DNA of 64,000 nt from Primorskyibacter sedentarius (lineage in GTDB: Bacteria; Pseudomonadota; Alphaproteobacteria; Rhodobacterales; Rhodobacteraceae). How positions within the stretch are numbered: position 1 is the stretch's first letter; every line of letters starts with the position of its first letter. The translations under genes and the position numbers were made by a program. This document shows positions 61,613-64,000 of the stretch, in pieces. A model generated the notes under the pieces. That model saw nothing but the letters and a program-made list of their open reading frames with translations. It ran no database searches and was not told the DNA's origin. Location of the stretch: assembly GCF_004342065.1 (NCBI RefSeq), contig NZ_SLZU01000001.1, forward strand, positions 1 to 64,000, given 5' to 3'.

Positions 61613-62805
61613 AGCCGGAAAACCAGCGCCTTGAGATAGCCGCTTTCGGCCAGCTGCGGCATAAGCGGATGGTCCGGCCCGGCAAAGCCTGTATGCAGCA
61701 GAACAGCCCGCCTGCCCGCGCGCCCGATGCCGCGCAAACATGCACCGGTGAATTTTTCCAGATCGGCGGCGTGCGAACAGGAGCACAGAACAAGGTAACC
61801 CCCCTCTTCCACCAGACTGGCCGACAGCCGCGCGATGCGTTCATAGGCCCGCAGACCCTTTTCGAGCGCGGGCTTGTTGGGGGCAAAGGCGGGCGGATCG
61901 CAAATCACCACATCAAAGCGCGCGTCTTCTGACGCCAGCGCAGCCAATGTATCAAAGGCGTCGCCCTGCCGCGTGGCAAACCGGGCCGAGGCGCCCATCC
62001 GTTCAGCCCCCTGCGCCGCCAGGTCCAGCGCCGGGGCCGAGGCATCCACCGCCAGCGCAGATGCAGCCCCCCCGGCCAGCCCGGCGAGGGCGAACCCGCC
62101 AACATGGCTGAATACGTCAAGAACCTTTGCGTCACGGCATAGCCGCGCTGCAAACGCATGGTTGGGCCGCTGGTCATAGAAAAGGCCGGTCTTCTGGCCA
62201 CCTGTCAGGTCGGCCATGTAGATGGCATCGTTCATCTCTACCGGCACAGGCGCGTCCGGCGCCGTTCCCCGCAAAACCATATCGACGTCGTCCAGACCTT
62301 CCAACTGACGGCCCCGCCCGCCGGAATTCTTCAGGATAGAGGTCACGCCCGTGACGCGGGCCAAGGCTTCGGCCAGCTCGTCCAGCAAAAGATCGGCCCA
62401 GGCGGCGTTGGGCTGGATCACGCAGGCATCGCCGAAACGGTCGATAATGACGCCGGGCAGACCATCAGCCTCGGCATGAACAAGGCGATAGTATGGTGAC
62501 GTGAACAACCGCTCGCGCAGTTCAAGCGCCCGTGACAGGCGCGCCGCGAACCATTCGACATCCGGCCGTGGCCCGTCTGCGGGCCCGAGGACCCGTGCGA
62601 TGATTTTCGACTCCGGGTTGACGGTAACCAGTGCAAGCGGGGTGCGTTCTGCATCCTCCAGTATGGCGATGCTGCCGGGAGCGAGCGCCTTTGTTCTGCG
62701 GTCGAGCACAAGTTCGTTGGAAAACACCCAAGGCGCGCCGCGACGGATGGCGCGGGCGTTGGCATTGGGACGAAGGCGGATGATGGGCAATGAGGGCGTT
62801 GTCAT
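61609..62805 (-). CDS. RlmI-like 23S rRNA/SAM-dependent methyltransferase
   Basis: 398 residues. An N-terminal PUA-like domain (IRRGAPWVFSNELV, then ALVTVNPESKIIARVLG) precedes a Rossmann methyltransferase with the SAM loop VLDVFSHVGGFALAGL, acidic AVDASAPAL and catalytic CDPPAFAPNK with CSCSH. RlmI-type enzymes make m5C in 23S rRNA. Its stop overlaps the start of the PIN gene, so RNA modification and RNA cleavage functions are coupled in one transcript. Confidence 0.88.
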   Translation of the reverse strand: MTTPSLPIIRLRPNANARAIRRGAPWVFSNELVLDRRTKALAPGSIAILEDAERTPLALVTVNPESKIIARVLGPADGPRPDVEWFAARLSRALELRERLFTSPYYRLVHAEADGLPGVIIDRFGDACVIQPNAAWADLLLDELAEALARVTGVTSILKNSGGRGRQLEGLDDVDMVLRGTAPDAPVPVEMNDAIYMADLTGGQKTGLFYDQRPNHAFAARLCRDAKVLDVFSHVGGFALAGLAGGAASALAVDASAPALDLAAQGAERMGASARFATRQGDAFDTLAALASEDARFDVVICDPPAFAPNKPALEKGLRAYERIARLSASLVEEGGYLVLCSCSHAADLEKFTGACLRGIGRAGRRAVLLHTGFAGPDHPLMPQLAESGYLKALVFRL

Positions 62806-63077
62806 GCCGCTCTCTTACGCGCGTCTCTGCACGGGGGAAAGACAAACTCGCAACCCGCTTGGGACTGTCTGCGAAAGAGTTGAACTGTGCCAGCCCGCCC
62901 CGCGCCCAAAATTATGTGCAACGGATCGACCAAGGGCGAATTTGAGCCAACCACTTGCATGCAGTGCCGTCTGCCACCGGGCGTGCCGGAGGCTCAAGTC
63001 ATGTGGGCGGGGCAGTGAAATGGGATGCGCCGCTGCCCGCGCACCACCGGTTCACCCTGCCTGAGGTCGAAAGATCC

Positions 63078-63323
63078 TCATGCGTCCTTGCGCGCAGCGC
63101 CTTCGGCCTTGCAGACCTGATCCGCCGCTTCGACCGACATGGAATTCGGACGGCTGATCGAGCGATCCCAATCCAGCAGCCCCGGCGTGTAAAGCTGGCA
63201 GGTCACGATGCCCTGCGAGGTCTGCACCTGAACGGGCTCTGTTTCGAAGGCTTCGGGGGAACTGCATGCCGCCAAGGTAATCGCACCCAAGAGCATCAGT
63301 GCCGGTTTGGTCAGATTTTTCAT
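63078..63323 (-). CDS. Small lipoprotein of unknown function
   Basis: 81 residues. A lipoprotein signal has lipobox LAAC (MKNLTKPALMLLGAITLAAC) followed by SSPEAFETEP, so it is exported. The mature part has two further Cys (VTCQLYTP and DQVCKAEG) that may form a disulfide. GAGAG lies upstream of the ATG at 63323; an ATG five codons earlier is possible. No known family recognised. Confidence 0.75.
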   Translation of the reverse strand: MKNLTKPALMLLGAITLAACSSPEAFETEPVQVQTSQGIVTCQLYTPGLLDWDRSISRPNSMSVEAADQVCKAEGAARKDA

Positions 63324-63777
63324 ACGTCTCTCACTCATTAGTCTGCCGGAAGCTTAAGGCTTCCCGTTGGATTTTACATTTTCGCGCCACTGCGTCACCT
63401 GTCAGGAAAATGCTTTGCGATGGGCAATTGTCAAGTTTCGATTGGCGCATGGGGGCCAATGTGGTCAGGCCGTGGCGCAGGCACCACCAAGATCGGCAGC
63501 ATAGCGAAGATCTGGCCGGTTTTTCAGGTTCTGACCAGCGCTTTCATTCCACCGCCGCCTGCTCGCGCTCGCAAAGATCCTCCCGACATGCTGCCGAACA
63601 GGCGCCGCTTGCCAAAGACTAGGACCTCAACGCCCGGCAGGCAAGCGCGCCGCCCTCTCTGTGCAGCCATCCTAACAACCAAGGCACAAGCAAACCGTTA
63701 ACGCCAATGCCGCGACCCGCGATAAAAGGTCCGAACCTCTGCATCAGGCCGATAAACATGCCGCTCCGGGGTTTACT
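63324..63777. other. Non-coding stretch between the small lipoprotein and edd
   Basis: About 450 bases with only low-quality frames. A 6-bp hairpin (GGAAGC/GCTTCC, 63348-63364) lies upstream of the lipoprotein. The edd promoter must lie near its right end. I recognise no RNA gene. Confidence 0.45.
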
Positions 63778-63789
63778 GTTAGCGCTAAC
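63778..63789. promoter_or_regulatory. LacI-family-type palindromic operator upstream of edd
   Basis: GTTAGCGCTAAC is a perfect 12-base palindrome with the CG centre typical of LacI-family operators, extended by one base on each side as TGTTAGCGCTAACT. It lies 44 bases upstream of the edd start, a position suited to repression. Confidence 0.65.
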
Positions 63790-63833
63790 TTGAGTAAGGG
63801 AGAAGCGAAGCGTCCAGCCAATGGAGTCGGATC

Positions 63834-64000
63834 ATGAGCCTCAACGCGACTGTATCCCGTGTCACCCAGCGGATCGAACAAAGATCTGCCGAACTTCGTA
63901 CTGCCTATATGGAAAAGATGCGCCGTGCGGCCGAGGAAGGCCCGCGCCGGGCGCACCTGACCTGCGGCAACCAGGCCCATGCCTTTGCCGCCGCCCTTGG
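63834..64000 (+). CDS. edd: Phosphogluconate dehydratase Edd, N-terminal part (runs off window)
   Basis: The first ~55 residues are visible. MSLNATVSRVTQRIEQRS and the Fe-S region start RRAHLTCGNQAHAFAA match Edd, with the Cys of TCGN in its usual place. Edd dehydrates 6-phosphogluconate to KDPG in the Entner-Doudoroff pathway, the main glucose route in many Roseobacter strains. The gene is behind the LacI-type palindrome. eda probably follows outside the window. Confidence 0.92.
   Translation, partial: MSLNATVSRVTQRIEQRSAELRTAYMEKMRRAAEEGPRRAHLTCGNQAHAFAAAL

Overview
The window is about 64 kb of high-GC alphaproteobacterial chromosome, most likely from the Roseobacter group (Rhodobacterales). 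The evidence is a taurine operon of the tauKLM/tauXY/xsc type, a zinc-less DksA, an RSP_2648-type PIN protein, a yceD-rpmF-plsX-fabH-ihfA-merR cluster and a long-form dCTP deaminase. I see no insertion sequences, prophage or CRISPR array. There is one tRNA gene, tRNA-Pro(GGG).

Region by region. Positions 1-6.8 kb hold a minus-strand taurine operon (TRAP transporter, UspA protein, taurine dehydrogenase TauXY, start of xsc) with a divergent LysR regulator. Positions 6.9-8.7 kb hold purU-folD (one-carbon/folate). Positions 9.3-13.7 kb hold an aldo/keto reductase, a FadR-type GntR regulator, a four-carbon acid sugar kinase (DUF1537) and a RuBisCO-like protein, which look like an acid-sugar (3-oxo-isoapionate type) route. 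Positions 14-23.7 kb hold a periplasmic alcohol-oxidation cluster: a probable lanthanide-dependent PQQ alcohol dehydrogenase, Sel1 protein, beta-propeller, ABC-type binding protein, cytochrome c-550 PedF, XoxJ/MxaJ-like protein, ApbE and a NosR-like flavoprotein. Positions 23.9-26.3 kb encode glycine betaine demethylase gbcAB, followed by a b-type membrane reductase with a Tat-exported intradiol-dioxygenase-like protein, a histone-deacetylase-like hydrolase and an AbrB-family permease.

Positions 30-48.6 kb are mostly housekeeping: ABC-F ATPase, olsB, bamE, the rpmF-plsX-fabH lipid/ribosome cluster, ihfA, tRNA-Pro, dcd, scpAB, nagZ, a SPOR protein, argS, a cation/proton antiporter, dgt and erpA.

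The least explained locus is at 48.6-51.4 kb. A 258-residue protein built from twelve copies of an FTSGS(AP) motif in 20-residue tandem units is followed by a 360-residue protein of unknown function and a translationally coupled DMT-type permease. The six central 60-bp units differ only at synonymous positions, so the peptide sequence itself appears to be under selection. Two DnaA-box-like sequences lie one helical turn apart just upstream.

Positions 51.8-64 kb hold xth, a flavin monooxygenase, dksA, a MoxR ATPase and CoxE-like VWA protein separated by a short operon, OsmC, an M48 peptidase, an RlmI-type methyltransferase with a coupled PIN protein, a small lipoprotein, and the start of edd (Entner-Doudoroff) behind a palindromic LacI-type operator.
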